Assembly: GCA_049974865.1 (NCBI GenBank)
Contig: JBNGCX010000010.1
Span: 1-64,000, forward strand
Reading direction: 5' to 3'
Length of the DNA: 64,000 bases
Source of the DNA: JAGSOU01 sp049974865
GTDB taxonomy: Bacteria > Pseudomonadota > Alphaproteobacteria > Rhodobacterales > Rhodobacteraceae
The notes below the pieces were generated by a model. The model worked only from the letters and a program-made list of their open reading frames with translations, did no database searches and was not told where the DNA came from. Position 1 is the first letter of the stretch; every line of letters starts with the position of its first letter. The position numbers were made by a program, and so were the translations under genes. Of this stretch, positions 63,276 through 64,000 are shown piece by piece.

Positions 63276-63746
63276 ATGAAAGACCCCATCCAACGCGACG
63301 GGCTGCGCCCCGAGTTCTGGGAGCGCGTGCCGCTGAAGAACCTCTCTCCCAAGGAGTGGGAAGCGCTGTGCGACGGCTGCGGCAAATGCTGCCTGAACAA
63401 GCTCGAGGACGAAGAGACCGGCGAGGTCGTTTTCACCCGCGTCGCCTGCCGCCTGCTGGATGACCAGACCTGCCGCTGCGCCCATTACGAGGTGCGCAAG
63501 CAGATCGTGCCCGAATGCGTGGTGCTGACACCGAAGAACATCGGCGAGATCGCCTATTTCATGCCCGCCACCTGCGCCTACCGGCTGCTGCACGAGGGCA
63601 AGGCGCTTTATGACTGGCACCCGCTGATCTCGGGCGATCCCGAAAGCGTGCACGAGGCCGGCCAGTCGGTGCGCGGCTGGACGGTGCCCGAGTTCGACGT
63701 GCCGGTCGAAGACTGGGAAGACTACCTGATCGAAGAGGAGCTTTGA
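63276..63746 (+). CDS. YcgN family cysteine-cluster protein (UPF0260)
   Basis: A 156-residue protein with the family's Cys clusters: LCDGCGKCCLNKL (four Cys), VACRLLDDQTCRCAHYEVRK (three), VPECVVLTP and PATCAYRLLHEG. The spacing suggests a metal or iron-sulfur site like that of the YkgJ/Fe-S oxidoreductase-related group. The late YDWHPLISGDPESVHEAGQSVRGW is also typical. The start ATG 63276 lies 40 nt after ribF. The function is unknown. Confidence 0.9.
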   Translation: MKDPIQRDGLRPEFWERVPLKNLSPKEWEALCDGCGKCCLNKLEDEETGEVVFTRVACRLLDDQTCRCAHYEVRKQIVPECVVLTPKNIGEIAYFMPATCAYRLLHEGKALYDWHPLISGDPESVHEAGQSVRGWTVPEFDVPVEDWEDYLIEEEL

Positions 63747-63749
63747 TAA

Positions 63750-64000
63750 ATGTATTTCGCCTCGGACAATTCCTCGCCCGTGCCGCCGCAGGTCATGCAG
63801 GCCGTGGCCCGTGCCAACGAGGGCTTCGCCATGCCCTATGGCAACGACCCGATCATGGAGGGCGTGCGCGCGCGCACCCGCGAGGTTTTCGAGGCACCCG
63901 AGGCGGCGGTCTACCTGGTGGCCACCGGGACGGCCGCCAACGCGCTGTCGCTGGCTTGCCTCTGCCCGCCCTGGGCCACGGTCTATTGCCACCACAACGC
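63750..64000 (+). CDS. threonine aldolase family PLP enzyme (5-prime part)
   Basis: Only the first 83 codons are in the window; the gene continues past the end. The translation MYFASDNSSPVPPQVMQAV, then GFAMPYGNDPIMEGVRARTREVF and VYLVATGTAANALSLACLCPPW is the start of a low-specificity L-threonine aldolase (fold type I PLP enzyme; GTAANAL is the phosphate-binding loop, then YCHHN). It would split threonine or allo-threonine to glycine and acetaldehyde. The ATG is 3 nt after the ycgN stop, with GAGGAG inside the end of that gene. Confidence 0.85.
   Translation, partial: MYFASDNSSPVPPQVMQAVARANEGFAMPYGNDPIMEGVRARTREVFEAPEAAVYLVATGTAANALSLACLCPPWATVYCHHN

Overview
The window is about 64 kb of high-GC alphaproteobacterial chromosome, most likely Rhodobacteraceae/Roseobacter clade. 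Supporting signs are the groES-groEL pair under a perfect CIRCE element, an Hsp20-DUF1150 unit, three DUF6455 genes, an Hint-domain protein next to Lrp-trxB, a fused sulfate adenylyltransferase/APS kinase, a perfect CtrA full site and FNR-type boxes. I found no tRNA, rRNA, CRISPR array, integrase or transposase, so there is no direct sign of a complete mobile element.

Layout. 0-6.3 kb: a TsoY-like membrane protein and a small lipoprotein with a CtrA site between them; an in-frame chimera joining the first two thirds of SMC to the end of CutA; a YigZ/IMPACT protein; three tandem four-Cys DUF6455 genes with two FNR-like boxes; two small conserved proteins. 6.3-23.2 kb reads as accessory DNA: an HxlR-type regulator divergent from a covalent flavoprotein oxidase, a TRAP transporter operon ending in a UspA gene, a second flavoprotein oxidase coupled to a SAM-cyclase-AAA signalling protein that converges on a CRP-family gene, and a two-gene operon of unrecognised proteins. 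The larger of these carries what looks like a tandem (one intact, one degenerate) nucleotidyltransferase module.

23.2-64 kb is mostly housekeeping in short, tightly packed operons: nitroreductase-EI24; methylmalonyl-CoA epimerase-DUF1467; DUF1800-DUF1501; aspS; a CFA-synthase-like methyltransferase; pabB-pabC; carB; tdk; proC-csaA-hydroxyacid dehydrogenase; ubiK; lgt-midA-pgeF; Hint protein; lrp/trxB; sulfate activation; hsp20-DUF1150; ydcH; purE-purK-NUDIX; a DMT exporter; a solitary phnM; a bactofilin-like membrane protein; a secreted tail-collar protein; groES-groEL; ppaC; a HAD-IIA/MaoC/ribF/ycgN run; and the start of a threonine aldolase gene cut by the window end.

Most interesting points: (1) the SMC-CutA chimera, which removes the SMC C-terminal ATPase half; (2) the two-gene NTase-like cassette at 19.0-22.8 kb; (3) a textbook RpoH promoter plus ROSE-type RNA thermometer in front of hsp20; (4) FNR-type boxes in front of the DUF6455 genes; (5) the cyclase/CRP pair coupled to a bicovalent flavin oxidase.
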